Part shown: positions 17,406 to 25,537 of the stretch, one piece after another
Layout of the letters: every line of letters begins with the position of its first letter
Numbering within the stretch: the first letter of the stretch is position 1
Source of the DNA: Comamonadaceae bacterium
GTDB taxonomy: Bacteria; Pseudomonadota; Gammaproteobacteria; Burkholderiales; Burkholderiaceae_C
DNA length: 38,793 nt
Assembly: GCA_014190675.1 (NCBI GenBank)
Contig: BJGT01000016.1
Span: 1 to 38,793, forward strand
Direction of reading: 5' to 3'
Made by a program: the position numbers and the translations under genes
Notes under the pieces: generated by a model
Database searches by the model: none
What the model was told of the DNA's origin: nothing
What the model saw: only the letters and a program-made list of their open reading frames with translations

Positions 17406-18371
17406 ATGTCATTTGTGACGGATATCAAGACCTTTGCCGCGCTGGGCAGCGGCGTCATTGGCAGCGGCTGGGTGGCACGCGCCCTGGCCAATGGGCTGGA
17501 TGTCGTCGCCTGGGACCCGGCGCCCGGCGCCGAGGCGCAGCTGCGCGCCCGCATTGCCAAGTGCTGGGGCGCGCTGGAACAGCAGGGCCTCAAGCCGGGC
17601 GCATCGCCCAGCCGACTGCGCTTCGTCGCCACCATCGAGGAATGCGTGGCCGAGGCTGATTTCATCCAGGAGAGCGCGCCCGAGACGCTCAGCCTGAAGA
17701 TCGACCTGCACACCCGTGTGAGCGCGGCGGCCCGGCCCAATGTGTTGATCGGCTCGTCCACCTCTGGCCTGTTGCCGTCCGAGTTTTACGCCAAGGCCAC
17801 TCACCCCGAGCGTTGTGTGGTGGGTCACCCGTTCAACCCGGTTTACTTGCTGCCCCTGGTGGAGGTGGTCGGCGGGGACAAAACCTCGCCCGACGCCATT
17901 CAGGCCGCCATGGCCTTTTACCAGTCGTTGGGTATGAAGCCCTTGCATGTGCGCAAGGAGATTCCAGGCTTCATTGCCGACCGCCTGCTCGAAGCCATGT
18001 GGCGAGAGTCGCTGCACCTGGTCAATGACGGCATTGCCACCACCGGTGAGATCGACGACGCCATCCGCTATGGCGCCGGCTTGCGCTGGTCGTTCATGGG
18101 CAGCTTTTTGATCTACACCCTGGCTGGCGGTGACGCCGGCATGCGGCACTTTATGGCGCAGTTCGGCCCGGCGCTCAAGCTGCCCTGGACCAAGCTGGAG
18201 GCCCCCGAGCTGACAGACGGATTGATTGATGAGGTGGTGGATGGCACGGCAGTCCAGTTGGGCCGGCATTCCATCGCCGATCTGGAGCGCTACCGGGACG
18301 ACTGCCTGCTCGCAGTTCAAGCGGCGGTTCGGGCCACCAAGCTAAAGCACGGCATCAGCCTCGACGAGTAA
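17406..18371 (+). CDS. cdhA: L-carnitine dehydrogenase
   Basis: 3-hydroxyacyl-CoA dehydrogenase-fold enzyme of 321 residues that oxidises L-carnitine to 3-dehydrocarnitine with NAD+. The Rossmann motif is GSGVIGSGW at residues 14-22. The active-site His is H141 in [17 protein letters not shown], and [12 protein letters not shown] is the substrate-side block. The sequence follows P. aeruginosa CdhA almost word for word at the N-terminus ([16 protein letters not shown]). It lacks the C-terminal thioesterase domain fused to the carnitine dehydrogenases of rhizobia. Instead two separate thioesterase genes follow, the first after 5 bases. AGGAAC precedes the ATG. Confidence 0.92.
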   Translation: MSFVTDIKTFAALGSGVIGSGWVARALANGLDVVAWDPAPGAEAQLRARIAKCWGALEQQGLKPGASPSRLRFVATIEECVAEADFIQESAPETLSLKIDLHTRVSAAARPNVLIGSSTSGLLPSEFYAKATHPERCVVGHPFNPVYLLPLVEVVGGDKTSPDAIQAAMAFYQSLGMKPLHVRKEIPGFIADRLLEAMWRESLHLVNDGIATTGEIDDAIRYGAGLRWSFMGSFLIYTLAGGDAGMRHFMAQFGPALKLPWTKLEAPELTDGLIDEVVDGTAVQLGRHSIADLERYRDDCLLAVQAAVRATKLKHGISLDE

Positions 18372-18376
18372 GCCCA

Positions 18377-18871
18377 GTGACCGATCCAGCGCCCCTGGCT
18401 GCCCCCCTGTCCACCTACCGCAGTGCGGTGCTGCCAGAGTGGGTGGACTACAACGGTCATTTGCGTGATGCCTACTACCTGCTGCTGTTCAGCCTGGCCA
18501 CCGACGCCCTGATGGACCAACTTGGGCTGGACGAGGCCGGTCGGGCTGCCACCGGACATTCGCTGTACACGCTGGAGTGCCATCTGAATTTTGTGCAGGA
18601 GGTCAAGCTCGGGCGGCAGGTCGAGGTGCGTACGCAGATCCTCGGTCATGACACCAAGCGGCTGCACCTGAACCACAGCCTGCACCGCAGCGGTGAAGCG
18701 CCAATGCTGGCCGCCAGCGAGCAGATGCTGCTCAATGTGGCCACGGCCATGGCCCGCGCTGCCCCCTTTGCAGAGCCGGTACAGCGGCGGGTAGAAGCGC
18801 TGGCCCTTGCCCACCAAGCGCTGCCAGCCCCCAGATTTGCCGGGCGCGCCATCAGCCTGTCCCGTTCATGA
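18377..18871 (+). CDS. cdhB: Hotdog-fold thioesterase, first of a tandem pair
   Basis: 4-hydroxybenzoyl-CoA-thioesterase-like hotdog protein of 164 residues, starting with GTG. The catalytic region is LPEWVDYNGHLRDAYYLLLF, with the acidic residue in VDYNG. It occupies the cdhB slot of the C-A-B carnitine operon, where the enzyme releases glycine betaine from betainyl-CoA. Because a second paralogue follows at once, this copy could instead hydrolyse carnitinyl-CoA to carnitine. The gene overlaps the next by 4 bases (ATGA), so the two are translationally coupled. Confidence 0.82.
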   Translation: MTDPAPLAAPLSTYRSAVLPEWVDYNGHLRDAYYLLLFSLATDALMDQLGLDEAGRAATGHSLYTLECHLNFVQEVKLGRQVEVRTQILGHDTKRLHLNHSLHRSGEAPMLAASEQMLLNVATAMARAAPFAEPVQRRVEALALAHQALPAPRFAGRAISLSRS

Positions 18872-19437
18872 AGCCCAACGAACCCGACCGACGCTTGCGC
18901 ACCCCGCTTGAAGGCAGTGGCCACCGGCCCTGGGACCCGGCGGCGGTGATTGATGCGCCCTTGCAGCTGCACCAAGCCCGCGTGCAGCCGGAGTGGGTGG
19001 ACTACAACGGGCACATGAGTGAATCCTGTTACCTGCTGGTGTTTGGCGACAGTTCCGACGCGTTTTTTCGCTTTGTTGGCATTGACGAGACCTACCGCGA
19101 CGTGGGCGGGCATTCGTTCTACACGGTTGAGACCCACCTGCACAACCTGCGCGAGGTGGCGCTGGCAGCGCCGCTGCGCCTGAGCCTGCAGCTGCTCGAC
19201 CTGGACGACAAGCGGGTGCACCTGTTTCATGCCATGCAGCATGGCGACACCGGCGACCTGCTGGCCACCGCCGAGCAAATGCTGGTGCACGTCGACATGC
19301 AGCAGGGCCGCGCCGCGCCCATCCTGCCGCCCATTCACCAACACCTGCAGGCGATTCTGCAGGCGCATGCGGCCTTGCCGCGCCCGGCGCAGGCCGGCAG
19401 CAGCATCGGCATCCGGCGCAAGCCGGCGCGTACCTAA
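18868..19437 (+). CDS. Hotdog-fold thioesterase, second of a tandem pair
   Basis: Hotdog thioesterase of 189 residues, with an N-terminal extension of about 30 residues over its neighbour. It shares the PEWVDYNGH core but continues MSESCYLLVFGDSSDAFF and FYTVETHLHNLREV. That is the wording of the thioesterase domain fused to rhizobial carnitine dehydrogenases, which act on betainyl-CoA. Two thioesterases make sense if one frees carnitine from carnitinyl-CoA and the other frees glycine betaine from betainyl-CoA. Which does which is open. The C-terminal tail is rich in Arg and Ala. The acyl-CoA dehydrogenase gene begins 18 bases later. Confidence 0.82.
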   Translation: MKPNEPDRRLRTPLEGSGHRPWDPAAVIDAPLQLHQARVQPEWVDYNGHMSESCYLLVFGDSSDAFFRFVGIDETYRDVGGHSFYTVETHLHNLREVALAAPLRLSLQLLDLDDKRVHLFHAMQHGDTGDLLATAEQMLVHVDMQQGRAAPILPPIHQHLQAILQAHAALPRPAQAGSSIGIRRKPART

Positions 19438-19455
19438 GACCCGGAGGCTTTTGCC

Positions 19456-20616
19456 ATGAATTTTGAACTCAGCACCGAACAGACCATGCTGGTGGACACG
19501 GTGCGCAGCTTCGTCGAAAAAGAGCTCTACCCGCACGAGGCCGAGGTGGAACGGCTCGACGAGGTGCCGGCCGAGCTGGCGCGCCATTTGCAGGGCCGCG
19601 CCATCGAGCTTGGCCTGTACGCCGCCAACATGCCCGAAGCCCTGGGCGGCGGCGGGCTCAATAACTTTGACATCACGCTGATGGAGCGCGAGCTGGGGCG
19701 CGCCTCCTACGGCCTGCAAATGCTGGTGGCGCGGCCGAGCAACATCCTGCGTGCCTGCCACGGTGACCAGATTGAGACCTATTTGCTGCCGACCATCCGT
19801 GGCGAACGCCACGACTGCCTGGCCATGACCGAGCCCAACGCCGGCTCGGATGTGCGGGGCATGCGCACCCGGGCTGTGCGTCAGGGCGATGGCTATGTGA
19901 TCAACGGCAGCAAACATTTCATCAGCCATGCCGACAAGTCTGACTTTGTGGTGCTGTTTGCTGCCACCGACGTGGAAGAAACGTCCCATGGGCCCAAGAA
20001 AAAAATCACCGGCTTTCTGGTCGATCTGGACAGCCCGGGCCTGACGGTTCGGCGCGGCCCGGCCTGTGTCTCGCACCGCGGCTACCACCAAAGCGAGCTG
20101 TTTTTCAGCGACTGCCGGGTGCCGGTGGGCAACCGTCTGGGCGAGGAGGGCAAGGGCTTTGACCTGATGGGCGAGTGGCTGGGCGCCACCCGGCTCACGG
20201 TGGCGGCCACCAGCGTTGGCCGTGGCCGGCGCGTGCTGGACATGGCCACCCAGTGGGCTGCGACGCGGCAGCAGTTTGGCCAGCCAATTGGGCGCTTTCA
20301 GGGTACGGGTTTCAAGCTGGCCGACATGGCTACCGAGCTGGAGGCGGCCGAGTTGCTGACCCTGCAAGCCGCCTGGAAGTGCGACCAGGGCCGCATGACC
20401 GATTCGGATGCGGCCATGGCCAAGCTGTATGCCTCCGAGGCGCTGGCCCGCATCACCGACCAGACGCTGCAGATTTTCGGCGGCATGGGGCTGATGAGCG
20501 AGCTGCCGATTGAGCGTTTTTGGCGCGATGCCCGGGTGGAGCGCATCTGGGACGGCACCAGCGAAATTCAGCGCCACATCATCTCGCGCGCCATGCTGCG
20601 GCCGCACGGCGCCTGA
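19456..20616 (+). CDS. Acyl-CoA dehydrogenase, probable gamma-butyrobetainyl-CoA dehydrogenase
   Basis: FAD-dependent acyl-CoA dehydrogenase of 386 residues, full length for the family. Flavin and substrate motifs are AMTEPNAGSDVRGM (residues about 124-137), INGSKHFISHA and TRQQFGQPIGRFQ. The C-terminal segment has FGGMGLMSELPIERFWRDARVERIWDGTSEIQ. Where most members have the catalytic Glu (EGTSQIQ in medium-chain enzymes) this one has Asp (DGTSEIQ), as some subfamilies do. GGAGG precedes the ATG. Between the thioesterases and the ligase and CaiD genes, its likely reaction is gamma-butyrobetainyl-CoA to crotonobetainyl-CoA. That substrate is inferred from context. Confidence 0.82.
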   Translation: MNFELSTEQTMLVDTVRSFVEKELYPHEAEVERLDEVPAELARHLQGRAIELGLYAANMPEALGGGGLNNFDITLMERELGRASYGLQMLVARPSNILRACHGDQIETYLLPTIRGERHDCLAMTEPNAGSDVRGMRTRAVRQGDGYVINGSKHFISHADKSDFVVLFAATDVEETSHGPKKKITGFLVDLDSPGLTVRRGPACVSHRGYHQSELFFSDCRVPVGNRLGEEGKGFDLMGEWLGATRLTVAATSVGRGRRVLDMATQWAATRQQFGQPIGRFQGTGFKLADMATELEAAELLTLQAAWKCDQGRMTDSDAAMAKLYASEALARITDQTLQIFGGMGLMSELPIERFWRDARVERIWDGTSEIQRHIISRAMLRPHGA

Positions 20617-20618
20617 GC

Positions 20619-22697
20619 ATGCAGCCTCTTCCCGCCGCCACGCACCCCTTGCGGCGCTTGTTGTCGCCGCGTCATGTGGCGGTGTTTGGCGGTCGGGCTG
20701 CCGCCGAGGTGGTGCGGCAATGCCAACAACTCGGCTTTGCCGGCGAGATTTGGCCGGTGCATCCGCGCCACGAATTCATGGAGGGCCTGCGCTGCTACCC
20801 CAATGTGGCGGCCCTGCCCGCCGCGCCCGACGCCAGCTTCATCGCGGTCCCGCGGCAAGGCACCATTGAGCTGGTGGCAGAACTCTCTGCCCGTGGGGCG
20901 GGCGGGGTGATCTGTTACGCCTCCGGCTTTGCCGAAGCGGGCGGGGAGGGTGTGGCCCTGCAGCAGCAACTGGTGGCAGCCGCTGCCGGCATGGCCTTGC
21001 TGGGCCCCAATTGCTACGGCATGCTGAATTACCTGGATGGCGTGGCTCTTTGGCCCGACCAGCATGGCGGCGAGCGGCTGGCGCGCGGGGTCGCCATCGT
21101 GACCCAGAGCGGCAACATCGGGCTGAACCAGACCATGCAGACGCGCGGCCTGCCACTGGCCTGCCTGATCACGGTCGGCAACAAGGCGGGCGCCAGCATC
21201 GAGGCCATCGTCGGCGCCCTGCTGCTCGACCCCCGCATCAGCGCCATCGGCCTGCACATTGAAGGCCTGGACGATGTGGCGGCGTTTTCCCGGGTGGCCT
21301 TGCAAGCGCTGCGCCAGCGGGTGCCGCTGGTGGCGCTCAAGGCCGGCAGCTCCGCGCTGGGGGCCCAAATCACCATGAGCCACACCAGCTCGCTGGCCGG
21401 GCCGGACGCGCTGTACCAGGCCCTGTTCCAACGGTTGGGTGTGGCGCGGGTGTATGACCCGATAGGTTTGTTGGAAACCTTGAAGTTTTTGCATGTGCAC
21501 GGCGCCCTGCCGGGCCGGCGCATCGTTTCTGCCAGTTGCTCGGGAGGCGAGGCCTCACTGGTGGCCGACCTGGCGCAGGCGCGCGGCCTGGAGATGCCGG
21601 CCTTGCCGGCGCCGGCCCACCAACGCCTGCACGCGGTGCTGGGGAATAAGGTGAATGTGGCCAACCCGCTCGATTACCACACCTACATCTGGGGCGACCT
21701 CGCCGCACAGACCGAGTGCTTTGCCGGCCTGCTGGATTGCCGCTTTGACGCCCACTTGCTGGTGTTGGATTTCCCCCGGCAGGACCGCTGTGCGGCGGAC
21801 GCCTGGCAGACCACGGTCGACGCCTTCATTGCCGCCCAAGCCGGCTACGGCGCACGTGGGGTGCTGGTGGCCTCATTGCTCGAGGGCTTGCCAGAGCCTG
21901 TGGCCCGCCAGTTGCTGGCTCAGGGCATCGCCCCGATGCAGGGCTTGGCCGATTGTCTGGACGCGATCAGCCGCTCGGCTGTCATTGGCGCGGCACAACA
22001 CCGGGCGGCCATGATCACGCCCTTGCAGGCGACCGTGCCCCTGACGCTGGCGGGCGCCCGGTTGCTCGATGAAGCCAGCGCCAAACAGGCCTTGGCGCAC
22101 TTTGGCCTGCCCGTGCCCCAGGGCCGGGTCCTGGACCGGGCACAGGCGCTACCGTTTGCCGCGGCCTTGGGTTACCCGGTGGTGCTGAAAGCACTGGCCC
22201 CGGGGCTGGCGCACAAGACCGAAGCCGGTGCGGTGCGGCTCAACCTGCAGAACGACGCCGAACTGGACGCTGCTTTGGACGCCATGGCCCCCCTGTCTGA
22301 GCAATTTCTGGTGGAGCAGATGGTGCGCGGCGCCCTGGCCGAGTTGCTGGTGGGTGTGAAGCGTGATCCGCAGTTTGGCCTGACCCTGACCCTGGGCGCG
22401 GGTGGGGTGTTTGTGGAACTGCTGCGCGACAGCGTGACGCTGCTGCTGCCCCTGACCCGTACTGATCTGCTCCAAGCACTCCAAACCCTGCAGATGTGGC
22501 CCATGGTGACCGGCTACCGGGGTCGCGCGCACGGCGATGTAGAGGCCTTGCTGGATGCGATTCAGGCCATCCTGGCTTTTGCCACAGCCCATGCCGACCG
22601 CCTGCTGGAGCTCGATGTCAACCCCCTGCTGGTGCTGCCGGTGGGCCGTGGGGTGTTGGCCGTCGATGCGCTGATTCGACTTGCCGATGAGGAGTAA
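20619..22697 (+). CDS. ADP-forming acyl-CoA synthetase, probable gamma-butyrobetaine-CoA ligase
   Basis: NDP-forming acyl-CoA synthetase of 692 residues with fused subunits. In order these are a CoA-binding domain (about 10-130, LSPRHVAVFGG, LLGPNCYGMLNY), the succinyl-CoA-ligase-like domain (about 150-450) and a C-terminal ATP-grasp domain (about 475-690, ASAKQALAHFGLPVPQGR, LKALAPGLAHKTEAGAV). The phosphorylated His is H255 in MSHTSSLAGPDAL. The ATG follows the dehydrogenase stop after 2 bases. In E. coli carnitine metabolism CoA is loaded by CaiC (AMP-forming) and CaiB. Here neither is present, and this ligase would activate gamma-butyrobetaine or carnitine instead. Confidence 0.82.
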   Translation: MQPLPAATHPLRRLLSPRHVAVFGGRAAAEVVRQCQQLGFAGEIWPVHPRHEFMEGLRCYPNVAALPAAPDASFIAVPRQGTIELVAELSARGAGGVICYASGFAEAGGEGVALQQQLVAAAAGMALLGPNCYGMLNYLDGVALWPDQHGGERLARGVAIVTQSGNIGLNQTMQTRGLPLACLITVGNKAGASIEAIVGALLLDPRISAIGLHIEGLDDVAAFSRVALQALRQRVPLVALKAGSSALGAQITMSHTSSLAGPDALYQALFQRLGVARVYDPIGLLETLKFLHVHGALPGRRIVSASCSGGEASLVADLAQARGLEMPALPAPAHQRLHAVLGNKVNVANPLDYHTYIWGDLAAQTECFAGLLDCRFDAHLLVLDFPRQDRCAADAWQTTVDAFIAAQAGYGARGVLVASLLEGLPEPVARQLLAQGIAPMQGLADCLDAISRSAVIGAAQHRAAMITPLQATVPLTLAGARLLDEASAKQALAHFGLPVPQGRVLDRAQALPFAAALGYPVVLKALAPGLAHKTEAGAVRLNLQNDAELDAALDAMAPLSEQFLVEQMVRGALAELLVGVKRDPQFGLTLTLGAGGVFVELLRDSVTLLLPLTRTDLLQALQTLQMWPMVTGYRGRAHGDVEALLDAIQAILAFATAHADRLLELDVNPLLVLPVGRGVLAVDALIRLADEE

Positions 22698-22700
22698 CTG

Positions 22701-23483
22701 ATGAACCCAGCCGTGCGCACTGAGGTTGATGACGGTGTTTTGACCATCACCCTGGACCGGCCCAAGGCCAATGCCATTGATGTCACCACCAGTCTGGCCC
22801 TGCACGCCGCCTTTGTGCGGCTTCAGCAGGACCCCGCCTTGCGCGTGGCCATCATCACCGGCACCGGCCGGTTTTTTTCGGCAGGGTGGGATTTGTCCGC
22901 CGCTGTGGCGGGCGAGGCGATCGACGCCGACCATGGCCCGGGTGGCTTTGCCGGATTCACGGAATTCTTTACGCTGGACAAGCCGGTGATCGCCGCCGTC
23001 AATGGCCTGGCCATCGGCGGCGGTTTTGAACTGGCACTGGCTGCCGACCTGATGGTGGCCGCCAACACGGCCGAGTTTGCCCTGCCCGAAGTTAAGCTCG
23101 GCATGATGGCGGATTCAGGCGGGGTGCTGCGTTTGCCCAAACGATTGCCGCGCGCTATCGCCAATGAGTTGCTGCTCACCGGCCGGCGCATGGGTGCGGT
23201 GGAAGCTCATCGCTGGGGCCTGTTGAACCGGGTGGTGGCGCCCGACCAACTGCCTGAAGCTGCCCGCGAGCTGGCCAGGCAGATCGTGAACGCAGCTCCG
23301 CTGCCCATTGCGGCATTGAAGCAGGTGATGCGGGAAACTGAAACCCAGACGATTCAACAGGCCTACCAGACCCTTCGCGGTGGCAGCCTGCCTGCCTATG
23401 TCGCGATGCTGAAGTCAGAGGACGCGAAAGAGGGTCCGCGCGCCTTTGCCGAAAAGCGGCTGCCGGTGTGGCGCGGGCGTTGA
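22701..23483 (+). CDS. caiD: Crotonobetainyl-CoA hydratase (carnitinyl-CoA dehydratase)
   Basis: Enoyl-CoA hydratase-family protein of 260 residues that reads very close to E. coli CaiD. Shared stretches include [82 protein letters not shown] and [13 protein letters not shown]. The oxyanion-hole residues lie in FSAGWDL and AIGGGFE. It interconverts crotonobetainyl-CoA and L-carnitinyl-CoA. GAGGAG precedes the ATG, 3 bases after the ligase stop. This is the most specific marker that the operon handles gamma-butyrobetaine and carnitine. Confidence 0.9.
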   Translation: MNPAVRTEVDDGVLTITLDRPKANAIDVTTSLALHAAFVRLQQDPALRVAIITGTGRFFSAGWDLSAAVAGEAIDADHGPGGFAGFTEFFTLDKPVIAAVNGLAIGGGFELALAADLMVAANTAEFALPEVKLGMMADSGGVLRLPKRLPRAIANELLLTGRRMGAVEAHRWGLLNRVVAPDQLPEAARELARQIVNAAPLPIAALKQVMRETETQTIQQAYQTLRGGSLPAYVAMLKSEDAKEGPRAFAEKRLPVWRGR

Positions 23484-23530
23484 GGCTGCCCTAAACTCGC
23501 CGAGCACGCATCAAAACAGACTCGCAATCC

Positions 23531-24472
23531 ATGACTATTTCTTCCTATGACGGGGACCGAGAGGCTTTCGAATGGCGCACCGGGGCGCTGTTTTTGCTGA
23601 TCTTCGGGGCCTGGCTGTTCTTGATCCTCCAGTACCGTGCGCTGCCGCCAGCAGTTGCGAATATCGCACTGGTGATCGTATGCGCCTGGTACATGAGCCT
23701 GCAGCATGAATTGCTTCATGGGCACCCGACCCGCCACGCCGGGCTCAACCGCCTGTTCGGGTTGATGCCATTTGCCGCCTGGTACCCCTATGACGTTTAC
23801 CGCGACAGCCACCTGACTCACCATCGAGACGAACTGCTGACCATCCCCGGCTTGGATCCTGAATCCAACTATGTTGACCCAAGCACCTGGCAGGGCATGA
23901 AACCGTGGCGCCGGTTTCTGTGCTGGTCGATGCGCACAGTCGCTGGCCGCTTCCTGTTCGGGCCGGCCATCACGATTCTTCATGTCTGGGCCGATATCTT
24001 CACAGGCCCCGGGCAGCGCGGCTGGCGCGCGGTGCGCACCTGGGCCGAACACCTGACACTGCTGGCGCTGTTGCTTTGGTGGGTCGGTGAGCAATCGGGA
24101 ATTTCATCGCTGCACTACCTGTTCGCAGTCGCATATCCTGCACTTGGCTTGGCGATGTTGCGTTCTTTTTATGAGCATCGCCCAGCCCATCTGCCGGGGC
24201 ACCGTATCGTCGTGAACCAGGCAGGTTTGTTTTGGCGGTTGCTGTACCTGAACAACAACTACCACGCGGTACACCATGCTGTGCCTGGCCTCGCCTGGTA
24301 CCAGATTCCGGTCTTCTGGCATGCCCATCGCGAACAGCTTTTGGCAACCAATGGCCAGTTCCACTTGCAGGGCTATGGCAGCCTGTTTTGGCGACACCTG
24401 TTCCGGCCGATCGACTCGCCGGAGCACCCCGGTTTGGGCGATGCCGGGCCGCAAGCGCGCAGTGCCAAATAG
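23531..24472 (+). CDS. Membrane di-iron oxygenase of the fatty-acid-desaturase family, MocD-like
   Basis: Integral membrane protein of 313 residues with the three His boxes of the desaturase/hydroxylase family: H59-E-L-L-H63-G-H65, H94-L-T-H97-H98, and NNNYH245-AVH248-H249, plus EHRP at 215-218. Hydrophobic segments flank the boxes. The family includes lipid desaturases and small-molecule oxygenases such as rhizopine-catabolism MocD. Standing 47 bases after caiD, beside a PhnD-like protein and upstream of a solute ABC transporter, it more likely hydroxylates or demethylates a small amine than a lipid. No ferredoxin or reductase partner is adjacent. Substrate unknown. Confidence 0.78.
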   Translation: MTISSYDGDREAFEWRTGALFLLIFGAWLFLILQYRALPPAVANIALVIVCAWYMSLQHELLHGHPTRHAGLNRLFGLMPFAAWYPYDVYRDSHLTHHRDELLTIPGLDPESNYVDPSTWQGMKPWRRFLCWSMRTVAGRFLFGPAITILHVWADIFTGPGQRGWRAVRTWAEHLTLLALLLWWVGEQSGISSLHYLFAVAYPALGLAMLRSFYEHRPAHLPGHRIVVNQAGLFWRLLYLNNNYHAVHHAVPGLAWYQIPVFWHAHREQLLATNGQFHLQGYGSLFWRHLFRPIDSPEHPGLGDAGPQARSAK

Positions 24473-24483
24473 GTGTGCCAAAA

Positions 24484-25284
24484 ATGCAACGTGTCGCTGC
24501 TCTGCCCAACTATGACAGCAAGCCGTCGGCACTAGAGGATTTTTGGCGTGCGCTGCGCCCACGGCTCGCCATAGCGGGCCTGCAAGGTCTGCCTGAGCGG
24601 CTGTCCTGGCCCACCGAGCTGCTTGCTCACTGGCGCGATCCGGCACTTCTGCTGGGTCAGACCTGCGGCTATCCGCTGGTGACCGAACTCGCAGGCCAGG
24701 TGCGTGTGGTCGGCAGTCTGCTCCATGACGCGCCCGGCTGCGAGGGCGTGCGCAACCGCAGCCAGTTGGTGGTGCGAAGCGAGGACCCTGCCACATCGAT
24801 CGAACAGTTGCGCGGGCGCACTGTGGCCTACAACGGCAGCGACTCCCAGTCCGGCTACAACGCCCTGCGCTCGCTGGTGGCGCCGCTGGCGGACGACGGC
24901 CGCTTCTTTGGTCGCAGCATCGAAACCGGGCGCCACCGCAGCTCGGCCGAGGCGGTGCGCGACGGCCGCGCCGATATCGCCTCAATCGATTGCATCAGCC
25001 TGGCGGGTTTTCGCCGCTACCTGCCTGACTCGGTGCGTGGCCTGCGGGTGCTTTGCGAAACCGATGACTTCGCCGGCCTGCCCCTGGTCACCTCGCTGCA
25101 AACTGACGACGCCACCCTGGCGCTGCTGCGCCGCGCGCTGGCCGCGACGATTGCCGATCCGGCCAACGCATCGACTTGTGCCGCCCTGCTGCTGATCGGA
25201 TTTGAGCCGCTGGAATACGCGGCCTACAGCAAGCACATGACCATGCGCGACGACGCCTTTGCCCTGGGTTGCCGTAGCCTATGA
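24484..25284 (+). CDS. PhnD-like substrate-binding-domain protein without signal peptide
   Basis: Protein of 266 residues in the PhnD/SsuA-like type II periplasmic-binding fold. It has VAALPNYDSKP at the start, TCGYPLVTEL, an ATSIEQLRGRTVAYNGSDSQSGYNALR block in two lobes, and DGRADIASIDCISLAGFRRY. There is no hydrophobic signal segment, Cys lipobox or Tat motif, so it should stay in the cytoplasm. No phosphonate permease or ATPase lies beside it. It starts 11 bases after the desaturase-family gene and is surely co-transcribed with it. It may bind that enzyme's substrate or act as a sensor or chaperone. I do not recognise a characterised relative. Confidence 0.75.
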   Translation: MQRVAALPNYDSKPSALEDFWRALRPRLAIAGLQGLPERLSWPTELLAHWRDPALLLGQTCGYPLVTELAGQVRVVGSLLHDAPGCEGVRNRSQLVVRSEDPATSIEQLRGRTVAYNGSDSQSGYNALRSLVAPLADDGRFFGRSIETGRHRSSAEAVRDGRADIASIDCISLAGFRRYLPDSVRGLRVLCETDDFAGLPLVTSLQTDDATLALLRRALAATIADPANASTCAALLLIGFEPLEYAAYSKHMTMRDDAFALGCRSL

Positions 25285-25537
25285 GACGGCCCTGTGGAGA
25301 CCAAGATTGGAGGCGCCGGGCTGCCGCGGAACCGATCAGCATCCATGGACACTCAAAACGCCAAAACATGCCGTATCTAGGGGAAAGTCTGGATACCGAA
25401 ACAGCCTGAAAATCCGTTACGATGCCTCCGGCGAGCAAAATTCGTTGCCCCTGGCCGTCCGGTGATCCTCTTGTTCATGAAACACATCGCGGCTTGCATC
25501 TAGCTGGTTTGTATTGACACTTAAGGAGTTTTTGACA

